DNA from: Chara braunii
Taxonomy: Eukaryota; Streptophyta; Charophyceae; Charales; Characeae
Length of the DNA: 64,000 nucleotides
Reading direction: 5' to 3'
Assembly (NCBI GenBank): GCA_003427395.1
Contig: BFEA01000803.1
Span: forward strand, 101,013-165,012
The notes beneath the pieces are model-generated. The model was not told where the DNA came from. It was given only the letters and a program-made list of their open reading frames with translations, and searched no databases. Made by a program: the position numbers and the translations under genes. Shown piece after piece: positions 45,610 to 57,053 of this stretch; the first letter of the stretch is position 1, and the number at the start of each line of letters is the position of its first letter.

Positions 45610-46190
45610 GCATAGTGCTAGACCATTCAGCTTAGAAACAATGTCTAGCATGCCTTTGGGCATTTGACTAGACCATTGGGCTTAGAAACAATGCCTAGCC
45701 GCCCTGAACTGTTTAATATCCAAACTTTAATATTTTTCTGACTTTGTTCTCAAAAGAAAGTGCAAATATGGGCAGGGGACTGAACCATTCGCTTGGAAAC
45801 AGTGTTCAGCTTGCCCAGACTATTTCCAATTATACTCTGTAATTTTTCCTTCTCTTCTTGGTAATATGGCTTAGCGCTGGACCATTCGGCTTGGAAACAA
45901 TGCCCAACTGCCAGTTCACATGCAAATATAAGTAAAGTACTTTCTTTTATACTCAGTTTATACTTATGCGCGTGGTTTTCAGGCTAAACCATTTAGCTTA
46001 GAAACAATGTCCAACCTTAGAACAAAAACCCTCCCTCGGAATAAAACAAGAAAAACCCTTTCACATCAGGCAGCCCTCATAAAATAAACATAGCAACCAG
46101 GCCATTCAGCTTAGAAACAATGTCTGGCCCCTCAAAAAACAGCCAAATAAACATAGCCCTGGGCCATTCAGTGTAGAAACTATGCCAAGT
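45610..46190 (-). repeat. Covarying hairpin array, palindrome 2 right arm
   Basis: TGCTAGAC (45,616-45,623) pairs perfectly with GTCTAGCA (45,643-45,650) around CATTCAGCTTAGAAACAAT. The unit near 45,770-45,820 has nested arms GGGCA/TGCCC and TGAAC/GTTCA. Others have weaker pairing. Apical sequence is the reverse complement of the palindrome 2 left array. Confidence 0.75.
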
Positions 46191-46854
46191 CTTTAGTTGA
46201 CCCAGTCAAACGCATGCAGTCTGCCTTCCTCCCACCTTCCCCCAATCCATCCTTTAGTCTACTTTCAGTCAAAATAAAGAGAAATTTAAGCTTCACACAC
46301 ATGCATTCCTTCCATTCAGTCCGATTATGTCATGAACAAAATCAAAATCATAGGGACAATCTGATGCATACATCAGTCAAACTAAAAGAGGGGTAGGCAA
46401 ACATGGGTATAGTGCGGTCAAACAGACTGAGGAATGTATACCTGATAGTTCCCTGCCTCTAGAACCTCGCCTAGGTTTCAGCAGAGCTCCCTCAATCGGT
46501 GGGTGGACTCCCCATAGAGTCTTGATGCGGTCCTACGGGTTGCAAACCCGTCTGCCGCCTTCCCCTCTGAACAGGACGAGACTTAGATTTAGAAGGGCAG
46601 AAAGAGAAGGGTTTCAAGACTCTCAGATCCAAGGAGGGTGCGCTCAGACTCGCGAGAGAGGGCCATGTTATCTTCAATCGCCTGAGGGCCCCGCAATGAT
46701 GGCCGAAGTAACAGCTCGGTCAATTCTTGAAGTCAATTGTCCTTGTCAACCCTCTGCTGACCTCACAAATCGCAGCACTAACCCCCTACTCTTGACGACT
46801 CCTTTGAATCCCAGTACCTCCACTTAGCCCGATTGCGGCTGCCTAGCAGCCTGT

Positions 46855-47115
46855 AACAGTCAACAACAGCCAGCAGCAGTGTGCAGCAGCATACAGCGAC
46901 CAACAGTGGACAGCAACTCGCCCACAATCAACGGGAGTAGCAGCCGGTCGTGCACAGTATGCAGCAGCAGATCGTGCGGCCAGCAGCAGCCAGCGGCAAT
47001 ACGTAGCGCGGTAAACAGGCGCAGCAGCAGTTCGCCAGCAGCAACATACAGCGGTGGCCAGCAGCAACAGTAGCAGCCCGTCCCCAGACGCAGCAGACAA
47101 CAGCAGCTCGCCACA
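46855..47115. repeat. CAG/CAGCAG-rich low-complexity stretch
   Basis: Interrupted CAGCAG, CAACAG and GCAGCAGC runs. Cys- or Ser-rich open frames on both strands follow from the repeat and are not genes. Confidence 0.7.
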
Positions 47116-48919
47116 TTACGCAGCATCAACGTGCCTCATTATGCCGCAATTTGCACTACAAGCTCATTACAATACTGGTGGCAAAATGGTGAACCCCCGC
47201 ATCTGCAACTTTTCGGCCTCCCTCCAGCTGTTTTCGTTGGTGGGTATTATATGCACCGGCTAGCCACCTAACCTGCACCTCTCAGTTGACCTGTTGTAGC
47301 TTTATCCAGCAGCAACAGCACTGTCAGCTGGAGACTAAACATGCTATCTCCACCACTTGCCTCCCTTCATTCCAACTAGCGGCGAACAGCGTACCGCTGA
47401 GCAGGTAAGTATGCAGCTCTCACGACTGGTCCCCTCGTGTGCACTAGCTAGTGGCCTAAATGGTACACCAGACTACCAGCCAACAGATCTGCAATGTCTG
47501 TGTTCACGACCCTCCTGCAGTACCCCGGTTTGATGGCTACGAAGCATGCCAGCCCGCAACTTGCCATCAACTTCTTTTGTTGCTTGATGTCATTTTCAGC
47601 TGATCAGACAAGTGGCCCACCGGCCGTCAGTAACTGGTAATTCTCACGGCTGACTCTATCCTTGCTGTCTTCAACTAGGTTGGTCCTCTTCTTTACAGTG
47701 TCCGTGTCTGCTGCCCCTAATCCGACTTGGTTCCAACGTCGACTTGATACAACCGGACTAAGATGCGTCTCGAGCGGCCGAATGTGCGAGAGACCCGCCT
47801 TCGAGACAAGCCTGCTTCCCTCCTTTCCATCAGCTGACCCCTCCTATCACTCCTTAGATGAGTCTGCCCGACGCTCACACCAGATATATGCACATGGCCA
47901 GTCTCGCTTAATCAGCGTGGCGGGCTTTCCCATTGAGGTTCGGATAAGTCCCCCTCCTCTACACGCAACACCTTTTCCCGTGGCCCAACGAGCTCCTAGT
48001 TCGACGTTTCGGGAGAGTCTTACGTTCACAGCATTGGCAGCCCAGTAATTTGGCCCGCAGGCCGTTCTTTCAGCTCACCACGCATCGCCTGCCCTCCGTC
48101 CTTTTCTTGTCAGTGAATTGGGTCGCGGCCACAGGCCAAGTGCATGCAACTTATTGACCCCGACAACTATCTAAAGGGGAAACTTTCGTAAGTTGTTATC
48201 GACGATGAACGGGTCGGAATCTCAGCAGCAAGGGACTTTCTCTCCCCGTTGCGCCTGATCCGCCCATGGCCCTACCCTACAATCGCTTGCTCGTGGGTTG
48301 CCCACTCTCCGAGCGCTCGTCCCTTCAGGGCACAACTTCCAAAACAGCGATGGCGTGTTCGACTATGCAAGTCGGCCGTGCGGATGACAGTGTCCGACTA
48401 TGCATGCCAACCATGCGGATGACAACTCACGTGGTCAATGACGACAGTAGCGACTATCGCTATGACAAAGCTGCAGTTGCTAACTTGTAAAGTATGAGAA
48501 CAAATCTTCCGCTAAAACACGGAAGGGTACACTCTCCTGTCGAACTGTTCCTCCCTTCACGCACCTGACACGAAATCGCGTCTCGGTTCATTCCTCCCCC
48601 GGGTGCAGTCCCTATCGGTCGAACCCTAGAATCTACCCACTATCACTAACAGCTAACCTCACGATCTACTTCGCAGGTACGGAAACCCCCTATCTAACAC
48701 TATCTCCTGCCGGTTTCCATCGAGTAGCAGGCGAGCTCGACCATTCTTCATACCTCCTTCATTCACTCCCGCCATCTCTCGCGTGGTTCTCTTCCTACCG
48801 ACTCCCACTATACTAACTCTCCCTTGAATCTGACATCATGTCTGGGGTCGCCCACCCCACAAACCCCGATTTTTGCTATTAGCCCGACGAAATCGGTCGA
48901 GCTATTTTCGAGATACCCT

Positions 48920-48920
<1 letters not shown>
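47115..48920. other. Right-arm unique stretch without recognised gene
   Basis: Belongs to the palindrome 2 arm by position. Open frames up to 128 codons (47,662-48,048) have no known motif. No RNA gene seen. Confidence 0.45.

Positions 48921-48921
<1 letters not shown>

Positions 48922-48997
<76 letters not shown>
48922..48997. repeat. (CT)n microsatellite
   Basis: About 38 uninterrupted CT units, directly followed by CCACCATCTCCATCTC and an assembly gap. Confidence 0.98.
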
Positions 48998-48999
<2 letters not shown>

Positions 49000-49012
49000 C
49001 CATCTCCATCTC

Positions 49013-49267
49013 NNNNNNNNNNNNNNNNNNNNNNNNNNNNNNNNNNNNNNNNNNNNNNNNNNNNNNNNNNNNNNNNNNNNNNNNNNNNNNNNNNNNNNNN
49101 NNNNNNNNNNNNNNNNNNNNNNNNNNNNNNNNNNNNNNNNNNNNNNNNNNNNNNNNNNNNNNNNNNNNNNNNNNNNNNNNNNNNNNNNNNNNNNNNNNNN
49201 NNNNNNNNNNNNNNNNNNNNNNNNNNNNNNNNNNNNNNNNNNNNNNNNNNNNNNNNNNNNNNNNNNN
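49013..49267. other. Assembly gap (255 N)
   Basis: Run of N next to the CT microsatellite; probably unresolved repeat. Confidence 0.99.
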
Positions 49268-50531
49268 TCCTGAGTCCGGATTCGGGGTCGCCACTCTTCA
49301 AAACCCCCGAATCGACCCTCCGCTCGCCCGTTTTCATCAAGAAACGGGCGAGATCCGCTATCCTCTCCGCAGCTCCTTCTCTCCTCCGCCATCTCCAAAC
49401 CGAATGCATCTTGCCCAGTTTCCGTCTAGGTTCACTCTCCCCTTCCACTGCCTTTTCCTCACTCGTTGCTTGCCACCCGCTGCTACGTAGCACTGCCCGG
49501 CACGACCCTTACCGTTGTCCCGCTGCGCTATCTACCCTGCCTGCTGCTGTTGGGCCAACCTCACGTCCGCTCCGCTCGCTTAGTTCATCGCTGCCTCCCT
49601 CAATCCCGACAGTGCTCCGCAGGGACCTGCCCGACGACGTTGGTAGCCTACGGAAACTTCTGAGGGGTCCGCCGCAGCGGTTTAGACTAGTCTCTTGCCC
49701 CTGTACCCCTGGCCGATAAACGTTGCCCGCAACTGCAGCGTTGTGCGTCTCACTTGCTGCCTCCAGGCGGCCCGCTTGAGCAGGGCCGCCCCAACGGGCA
49801 ACCCTCCACAGGGGCCGAGGTCGCGAAGTTAGGAGTGTCGGGCCTACTACAGATTTTGAGGGTTGTCACCGATACCAAGGCAAGAAGCTTGGGCGTCGGG
49901 GTGGAACTCCGTTAGCATACAGCCTGCAGCCTTCGCTATTGCACCCCGGACTGCCCTGCCTAGGCACTGTTAGCCACCTTCCATACCCCATCGACACGCC
50001 CATACTTAAGTTCTCCCAATCACTCACCTGCCCTTATGTAAGTTGTACTCCTTGGTTCACGCCTTCCACGACGGCATGCTAGAAGGAGAAGCGTAGTCAA
50101 AGTCCTCGTCTGCCGTGGTGGCCCCTTCGTGGAGATTGTCGCGTCCAGAAAATGCGGACGCCAAACAAAGGAGCTGTCAGTACCACTCCGCCCCTGCTGA
50201 TGGCAAAACCGAGGGGGGGGTAGCCCCGCCGGACCTTTAAATAACCGGACACTGCGCGAGACGCGGCCTTACTGAAACTACTTCAAAGCCTCCCTGTCGT
50301 TGGTGTCGTTCTTCGTACGTACGCACAAGTCGTCGGTAAGTGTACCAGTCAAATGACAAAATATATTCAGTCATAGTTTAATCAAAGATTAACGACTTAA
50401 GTCTACGCACCCACACACTCTTTGCTCTAGTCAACCAACCTGTCAAACATCAACCACAGACTCAGCCGCGCCCTGCGCGGTATACTTAGACTTCAAACCG
50501 AACTTATTTCCTGTCACTTGCAAAAACCAGG

Positions 50532-50557
50532 GCGGATACCCTTGTAAGGGTATTCAC
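50532..50557. repeat. Module junction palindrome, copy 5 (X|Y)
   Basis: Core ATACCCTTGTAAGGGTAT, preceded by CTGTCACTTGCAAAAACCAG, followed by CACATCGACAGCTTACC. Confidence 0.9.
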
Positions 50558-52854
50558 ATCGACAGCTTACCAGACCATATTAAGCGATGTCCCCGTCGCT
50601 TCGCAAGATCGAAAAGCTACAAATCCATCCAAAACTTTAAATGCTGACGAGAAAGGAACCAATCCGATTAGCCGACAGACTCAGGGTTGAGGCCCCCAAC
50701 AATCCAAACCCTTACAACTATATGCTGCCAGGATTCTAACCTGGGTCTCTATTGCCCCACACTAGGACGCAGGTGTGCGGGGCATACGTACTACAACATA
50801 AGTTTCAGCGGCCCCTCTCAACTATCCTCTGCCCTTCGCCCTAGGCAAACTTTGGCTTCTCGTTAGGTGTCCTTAGTCTCTCCCATGCAAGCAGGGCCAT
50901 AACCAAGGACGCGGGCCCTAGCCGAGACCTTAGAAGACACTCTCGCTTTCCTCCAATAATTCTCACAAATCTTATCTCAACACACCTCCTGCAGTCTAGT
51001 ACAGGAAGGCTAGGTCTCCATCTTGGCCCACCGTAGTCTGGGTGATCGTGCCAGGTCTATGGCCCACCGTGTTTGTTACTTTAGTGGTAGTGCCCTCACA
51101 GGTTGCGCCACGATAGGCTTTTTCTCCTGATAAGCATTCAATCAAGACTCAAAAAAGACCCGACTCCTATCCCACGCCCCCCGCGGCAGGTAAAACCCTC
51201 CTGGGTGGCCACACCCCTTTAAGTCTTTACCCCTTTTGACGAGACGTGGGCCCGCTGTCAGGTTGCGCCGGTCAGCAGCCAACACTAGGGGTTGCGCCCT
51301 AGTGATGCTAAACTTTACCGTTAGCTTGGTATTCTTTTAAATGCCCAGGATTTAGCACAAGCGGTTGGACGGTGTGTCGCAACAATACAGGCCTATTGCG
51401 GGACAATGCAAAGGTCGGTCACACATAAAAGGCATTTACCAGTCCTCTGTGCGTCAACACAGAGAACACGGCAGCCTCTCCACTATCACAAAACAGAATC
51501 ACCACGAGGTCCGCAAGGCTGTGACCTCCTCACTTGATCAGGGTCAGAAGACCACACATCCCGAAACATCTCCTGATGAAGTTTTTTGCGACCTTTTTAA
51601 AATTCCATCGATAGCCAAGCAAAACGTGGTTCTCCTCGTTGGACTTTATCGTTCAAAATCAACTTATCATGCCATTGAATCTATTCACCCCCTTTTCATA
51701 CGAAGGAGATCTCACTCAATAGGTCTCCCAGTCATCCTTCTCTCTCTAGGATGAACTTTTCCGCGACCTTTTATTAAAACATCTTCCCTCTCGAAAGATG
51801 AATCTTTCAACATGCACCAGACCACCTTCCCACTTGAAGGTGCTTCAACCATAAAACAACTCAAACTGAAAGACCAACTTATGGGTCTTTGTCACAACTC
51901 AATCAATAAACATTCGGCATGGTAAGCATTCGAGTCTCAATGACTCATAAATTCTTTAGGATCCTCACACCTTTCACAAAACAGACTGCACTCCCTCTCC
52001 TTATACGCGGCCCTATCATCCGTCCATGGGCAGATCGCACGAGTATACCGAAGAGTAGACAGTTCACATTCACTCACATTATCAAAATACACAATTCAAG
52101 CACGAGATGTTTCTCATACATCTCTCACACAAAGCCATCATACATCAGGATAAAACCACACATGTGAGAGTGATCGTGATCGTCATATAGAGGGGAATAA
52201 TCTTAGATAGAACCTCAACTCAAATACACACCCCAGAATGTAATATCACAACTCAAACGCAAACCAATATAACCTTGAATTACATATATACACATAGAGC
52301 TGACCAATCTCAACTCAAACCGACACCGGTATCACACAAAAATCAAGGTCTCCCTGACCAGAGTTAAATTGAAACAATCTTAATCAGGGCGTAGCCGCAT
52401 CCCTCAAATCGAAGGGGTCTAAGTAATTCAAGGCATATCTAAACAACCAAGCAGCACAACGAACCATTCATACACAAGTCTTATATACTACATTTACAGG
52501 TTAGAAATTTTACCCCACACATGCAGATGTATCGTCCCAAGTCTCTTATACCTCTTACATATGTACAATGATCCGGACCTAGACACGAAGTAGGCCCCAT
52601 ATCCCCTTCTCCCAATGATAAGTCTAGTGGAGTAGACTTTCATCTCGTAACAACGTCCTAAAAACCACTCCTTGCTCTATCCGCTCGGAGACATTCCAAT
52701 AACTCGATTTGAGACAGCCCTAACATACCCCACGTATATAGCTTGTTCTATTGGGGTAACTTCCGCCTGCAATTAGGGTTGTCTTACCTGACCATTATTA
52801 CGAAACTCTTTCCCTTTGTACCTTGTGCCTATTTATCGCAGCTACGCTGTCGGG
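50558..52854 (-). repeat. Y module, short version without gag
   Basis: Contains the conserved 1.6 kb of the other Y copies and a different terminal stretch, and closes with a junction at 52,855. At 2.3 kb against 5.9 kb for 2,604-8,539, it lacks gag and the gag 5' flank. This is a natural internal-deletion derivative bounded by the same ends. Confidence 0.7.
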
Positions 52855-52880
52855 GCAAATACCCTTACAAGGGTATTTGT
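52855..52880. repeat. Module junction palindrome, copy 6 (Y|X)
   Basis: Core ATACCCTTACAAGGGTAT kept, with flanks GCAA and TTGT. Outer X-type sequence is diverged (GTCGGGGGTTTTCAACGTC in place of CGCCCTGGTTTTTGCAAGT), so this belongs to a distinct X subfamily. Confidence 0.8.
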
Positions 52881-53867
52881 CGGGGGTTTTCAACGTCGGA
52901 CGCTGTCCGATTTTTTTGCTTAATTGAAAGACTTGATGAGACTGATGTTTGTCAAAGTTTATTCAAACCAACCCTATAACTGAGATACCTAAAACCTGAC
53001 GTCGTTGACGTATGACGTCATTGGCGTTCGGTCGAAACTGCGGGAGTCGGCGGTACGACTTGTCGTCCGCGGTTCCCGATAAGGCCGCAATGGTGCGCGG
53101 TCATGGAAAGACTAAAGCTAGACCTAATCCACGTAAAATAATGTCGCGCGATTGCTAAGCCTCGCGATTCAGAGCCCAAGAAGGCTAAAAAGACGGGTGC
53201 GCCAGAAATAGAGCCGCATCGCAGAGGGAATAAGTAGAAGGGGTTTTATTTCCTGAACCGCGAGGTTTGCTCCGAGCGAAGAGGCAATGCTGTGTCCGGA
53301 GCCTAAAAAGGCTAGCCGCGGGGTCATCAGGGTGAGTCGCCCAATTAATGGGCGGCAGCGTGAGTACGGCGGGACCAAGAGGTCGTCGTGCCGACAGCGG
53401 CGCAACTGACTTTCAAAAAGGGAGGCCGATGAGACCTGCCTATGGTCAAGGCTGGGTAGCCTGATGGGCTGCTACCCTTCACATAGAAAGGTAGCAGGCT
53501 TAGCTTCCGTAAAAAGGAGCTAGCCCAATAGGTTACCGTGCCAAATTTTCACCCAGCAGATGTTGGGATCAAGCCGACGATAAGCAGTCTGGGCTAGCTG
53601 CTTTTCTTTTGGAGCTGCCCACTGCACCATCATGAAGCGCGGCCATTCTCGGTCGCGAGATCATCAAATCTCATGGGCGGGAACGGCTGCGTGGCTGCAG
53701 CATGGCCCCTGCGCAAGGATGACACGCATAAATCAAAAAAACGGCCCATAATTTTTTCGATTCCCCTAAGGGAATAGAACCTGGGTCTGTAAATCGGTGG
53801 CGCAGGGGGGAATGCCAGCCAGGTTGGCGCAGTCTACAGTGGCCGCTGGCTTATGCCAACGGCAGTC

Positions 53868-53904
<37 letters not shown>
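52881..53904 (+). repeat. Diverged X-type terminus ending in poly(A)
   Basis: Begins at the junction and carries a U6-derived sequence about 820 bp inside, as other X termini do. It has several hairpins (GGTAGCCTGATGGGCTGCTACC near 53,450) and runs into a pure A run of 35 (53,870-53,904). The tail suggests that at least the last part moved as RNA. Confidence 0.5.
53700..53757 (+). pseudogene. U6 snRNA 3' part with terminator-like T run
   Basis: GCATGGCCCCTGCGCAAGGA then TGACACGCATAAATC matches the U6 3' half without change, and ATTTTTTCG ends it. Upstream, GGAACG is at the right distance, but the ACAGAG box is replaced. The copy is therefore a chimera or has lost the catalytic region. Confidence 0.85.
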
Positions 53905-53905
<1 letters not shown>

Positions 53906-54825
53906 CGGAGAGATAGGTGTCGTTGTTGAAGCAACGGCCACCACTATAGAGGCTGCACGAGGCAAACAATGCCTCTGCTGTCGAAGAAAACAGTCTCTTT
54001 AGACTGTGTGGGAGCACGATAACTCCCACCTCATGGTGGCACAAATTTTTGTAGCCGCAAGATCTAAGATCTCGCGGCTCATATCGCACACGCGAGAGAA
54101 CGAGGAAAGAAAAGGGAGGATGAGAGAGAGGACCTGCTCCTCTCGACCTGCCAGCTGCCTCCCCGTTGTCAGGGGGTAAGAAGAAAAAGAAAACGAAAAA
54201 CGGGATCTGAGTGTTTTTTTTTGAAAAGTTGTATTTTTCGGTTTGCGCCACTATGTTTTTGGTGGCGTACAACAATTTTGTTGTCCTTGAATTTTTTTCT
54301 GTAGGTAGTCAGGCACCTAGGCCATGTGCATGAATGTTTTTAGATTTGTTAATTTATCGAATATTTTTCTAAAATTCATCAAAGTCGAGGTACTTTTTGC
54401 ACCCCGTTCTGAGCATGTCGGGATTTGAACTCGTGAACTTTCACGAGTTCTTTCCCTACTCCTCCCAACCTGACAACTGTCCTCCGGTGGGGCTGGCGGC
54501 CGCGTCGGTTGGCGGTACCCTAGTGCGCTAATATGCGCTAGGGCGGCGCTACCGCAGGGGAGCAAATGACGATGCCGGAATTACCAAGGTAACACCTCGG
54601 GAGTTAGCAGCCGGTAGCCGCCGACGCGAGAGCTAAGAGCTATGGACCACCTATGCGGAATTTTGTCGAAGTATCTCTGCCTCCGCGTGGTATGCTTAGT
54701 ACTGCGTTTCCCCTTGAGAAGATCCTAGGGCAGGGGGACGCCGTCAGCCGGGGAAGACTGCCATGAGCTTAGAAGATGAAACGTTCGTTGGGAGTGCGTG
54801 CCCATTGGGTTCAATTACATGAAGA
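53905..54825. other. Unassigned stretch with a perfect 24-nt inverted repeat
   Basis: GAACTCGTGAA-CT-TTCACGAGTTC near 54,429-54,452 is a perfect hairpin. Its left shoulder CGGGATTTGAACTCG resembles a tRNA B-box on the minus strand, but a tRNA fold could not be drawn. No protein family recognised. Confidence 0.4.
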
Positions 54826-54990
54826 TTGGCAGCAGCGTCAGCAAGAGCAGTGGGAGAGTTTGTGATGGTGATGGGAGTGCTGGCGATATTTCCAAGGAGG
54901 CATCGTGGCAGCAGCGGCAGCAGGAGCAGTGGGAGAGCTCATGATGGCGGTGGGAGTGTTGTTGACGTTTCTAAGGAGGCATTGAGCTAT
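54826..54990 (+). repeat. Two tandem units of about 78-80 bp
   Basis: GAGCAGTGGGAGAG...ATGGTGATGGGAGTG...CTAAGGAGGCAT-type sequence occurs twice in a row with about 85% identity. The 92-codon open frame that follows (to 55,104) is unassigned. Its end (VSPVLKLVVNTLKVVPGIA) is hydrophobic and helical. Confidence 0.55.
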
Positions 54991-55635
54991 ATTTTGCATC
55001 TAGCCGTATTTTACATGCTTCTATTCACCATTTTGGGCCAGGTCTCTCCAGTTCTCAAATTGGTGGTCAACACTCTGAAAGTTGTACCAGGTATAGCCGC
55101 ATAAGAGATAATTAATAACCTAGAGCGGGAGCTAATAATCATTGAAGACCAAAACGACCACAGTGCTTATCCACAGATCGCTTAGTACGTGGAGGGGGTT
55201 TATCAATAGTGATGAGCGTCGAGTGCTTTGTCCATGGCTTCAAACTATGAGGAGTCAAGAGCCAACAATTTCTACCTTGGTTGCTCGTCGGACATTTTAA
55301 TTTTTCTGTATCTGTACTTGGAGCCAGTCGTGGGACAGGTACAGGCTTCTACTATCTTCATGATTGAAAATTTAATGGGTCTTTATCTGCCTATAAGTAT
55401 ATTTTATTTGGATAAGGAGGGTAATGAAGGGGTGTAGGAGATTTATAATCGGAAGATTATGCATGTCTCACACTTGGATTTCAAGTGTGGTCTCTACGCT
55501 TAGGATACTTGTTTATCTTTGTTCCATGTTCTAAGTCTTGTTGCGTACCATTTGGGTGTGTTTCACAGTCGTTGGTATTTTGTGGAATTTAATTCACTCA
55601 TAATCAAGTCCTGCCCCCACACAGTGTATCTAGCA

Positions 55636-55957
55636 TATCATCATTGTTGCTGATATAGGGGCGGTGGTCTCTGTGCGTATGCTGACATTTCCTTAAGCAC
55701 CCACCTTGCTTTCGAGAAGCTCAACATTGAAAGAGTGATGATTATCGACATAGATGCTCATCAAGGCAATGGACATGAACGTGATTTTGATGGGGATGGT
55801 TCACACAGAGAAGTATTTGAAAAGTCTGGAATGGAGCGCTAAAGTGGCGACAATCACTGAGTTTCCGCCAATCACGCTATTGCCGATTTTTGTTCTTCAG
55901 AGAGTACTGCTAAGGCCCTTCCGGGTACAGACAGGGGGCACGATTCTTGCTGCACAA
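55636..55957 (+). pseudogene. Class IV histone deacetylase (HDAC11/HDA2-like) remnant, order scrambled
   Basis: Class IV deacetylases remove acetyl or fatty-acyl groups from lysines using a metal-dependent His/Asp active site. Block B (55,639-55,798) reads YHHCC-stop-YRGGGLCAYADISL, then VMIIDIDAHQGNGHERDF. That is the family's central active-site segment, including the metal-binding D-x-D-x-H motif. Block A (55,799-55,957) follows at once in another frame: VHTEKYLKSLEWSAKVATIT, EFPPITLLPIFVLQRVLLRP, then TGGTILAAQ. In the family, block A lies before block B. So the downstream segment has been joined in front of the upstream one, with no intron at the join. A TGA lies at 55,651 and a frame change at the join. 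Before block B, CCTGCCCCCACACAG looks like a 3' splice site. Non-functional. Confidence 0.7.
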
Positions 55958-56939
55958 GGGAGGACTCGTGTCCTATTGTGTGGCGTTGCAATCTGACGGT
56001 CCATCGCTGCACAGTCACTTAGGAGGCCTGAAGCATTACATATGTATAGAGTCTATAGACTGTGTCCTTTCATAATACCGAAGGCCGAGGTGCGCTTTGC
56101 AACCTGCTAACAGGCGCGTGTACGCGACCTGTTTTGCAGATTAGCTAAGACTCATCGAGGTAAGGAAGTACGTGCTTTCACTCTGGCCTGTATTCTGCTT
56201 GGTTCTACAGGTGCAGGATTCCGTTTTTGTCTGTTGAAGTGCTTGTCACCCACTCTGGTGTATGGGGTGCTTGGGGCCCATGCACCTGGACTCGTTTTGA
56301 CCTGTCTGTACTGTTTCCGCTTGTTTTCACAAGGTGCCAGCTAGATTGCATTGTGGACTTGCCGTAAGCTAGTTCTATTGATTGTTGGGCGAGGACGGAT
56401 GGTTGAACTAGCTGTCGCATATTTGTTTTGGTCTCGGTGTTTTCTAAGTGCAGACCTGGTTGGCTTTCTAGGGATTGCAGATAGGTGTTGCAGTTCTAAG
56501 TGGTTCATTAAAGCTTTATATACTACTGCATGGGTAGCAGAACTACAGAGACAGTGTGAGTGCCTCTGGGGGTGGTGAGAGTGCAATTCGTTGCAGTTGG
56601 TACCACTAGGATAGAAAGCAAACTTGAACTGGATCCATGGTGATCTTGGTTCGACCGACTGTAGATCCAATCGAAGATCCAAGGGGGAGTGGTAGGAAAC
56701 CCGTCAAGGTGGTTTAGGCTTCATCTGGACTGCAGACGTGTTAGGGTTCACGTTCATCAGAATGGACAAGGGTTGACCATCTTTGAGCTCCGCCCAGAGA
56801 TGTGAGCAGGAAAAATGTTTAATACGTTTTTTAAGAACTTTTTGGCTCAATGGATTTGCGTAGTTATATCCTTTTTAGTTCGGCCACTTTTTTTAGCTTC
56901 AAGTTAGTTTTTGAGAAGTTTTATTTCTGTTAAGAATAG

Positions 56940-57053
56940 TGGGGGGATGGGACACTGGACCCGGTTTCCAGCAAGGTTCTTGGTGACCCCGGGTTGAATT
57001 GTGAGGTTCCCGGCCTCCACCACTTTTTGTTTGGAATGTAAGTGACAACTTCT

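Larger units (their letters stand above)
44330..50531 (-). repeat. Palindrome 2, right arm (X module)
   Basis: Inverted partner of 39,990-42,640 over its first 2.5 kb, and parallel in order to palindrome 1's right arm. It includes twin palindromes (44,732-44,768), tandem units, hairpin array, the block at about 46,460-46,720, a CAG-rich stretch, a CT microsatellite and gap, and finally the X terminus at about 50,240-50,531. A U6-like sequence was not found at the expected inward distance. Confidence 0.75.

Noticed and set aside
46843-47129. Cys/Ala-rich and Ser-rich frames near 47 kb
   Set aside because: Translation of an interrupted CAG repeat in several frames; no gene evidence.
48808-49493. 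Open frames with Ser/Leu or Arg/Glu repeats across the CT microsatellite and gap
   Set aside because: Created by (CT)n and N bases.
53760-53870. tRNA-like segment after the U6 piece (GAACCTGGGTCTGTAAATCGG)
   Set aside because: It contains an anticodon-loop-like CTGTAAA and a possible B-box on the other strand, but the two readings conflict and no cloverleaf could be built.
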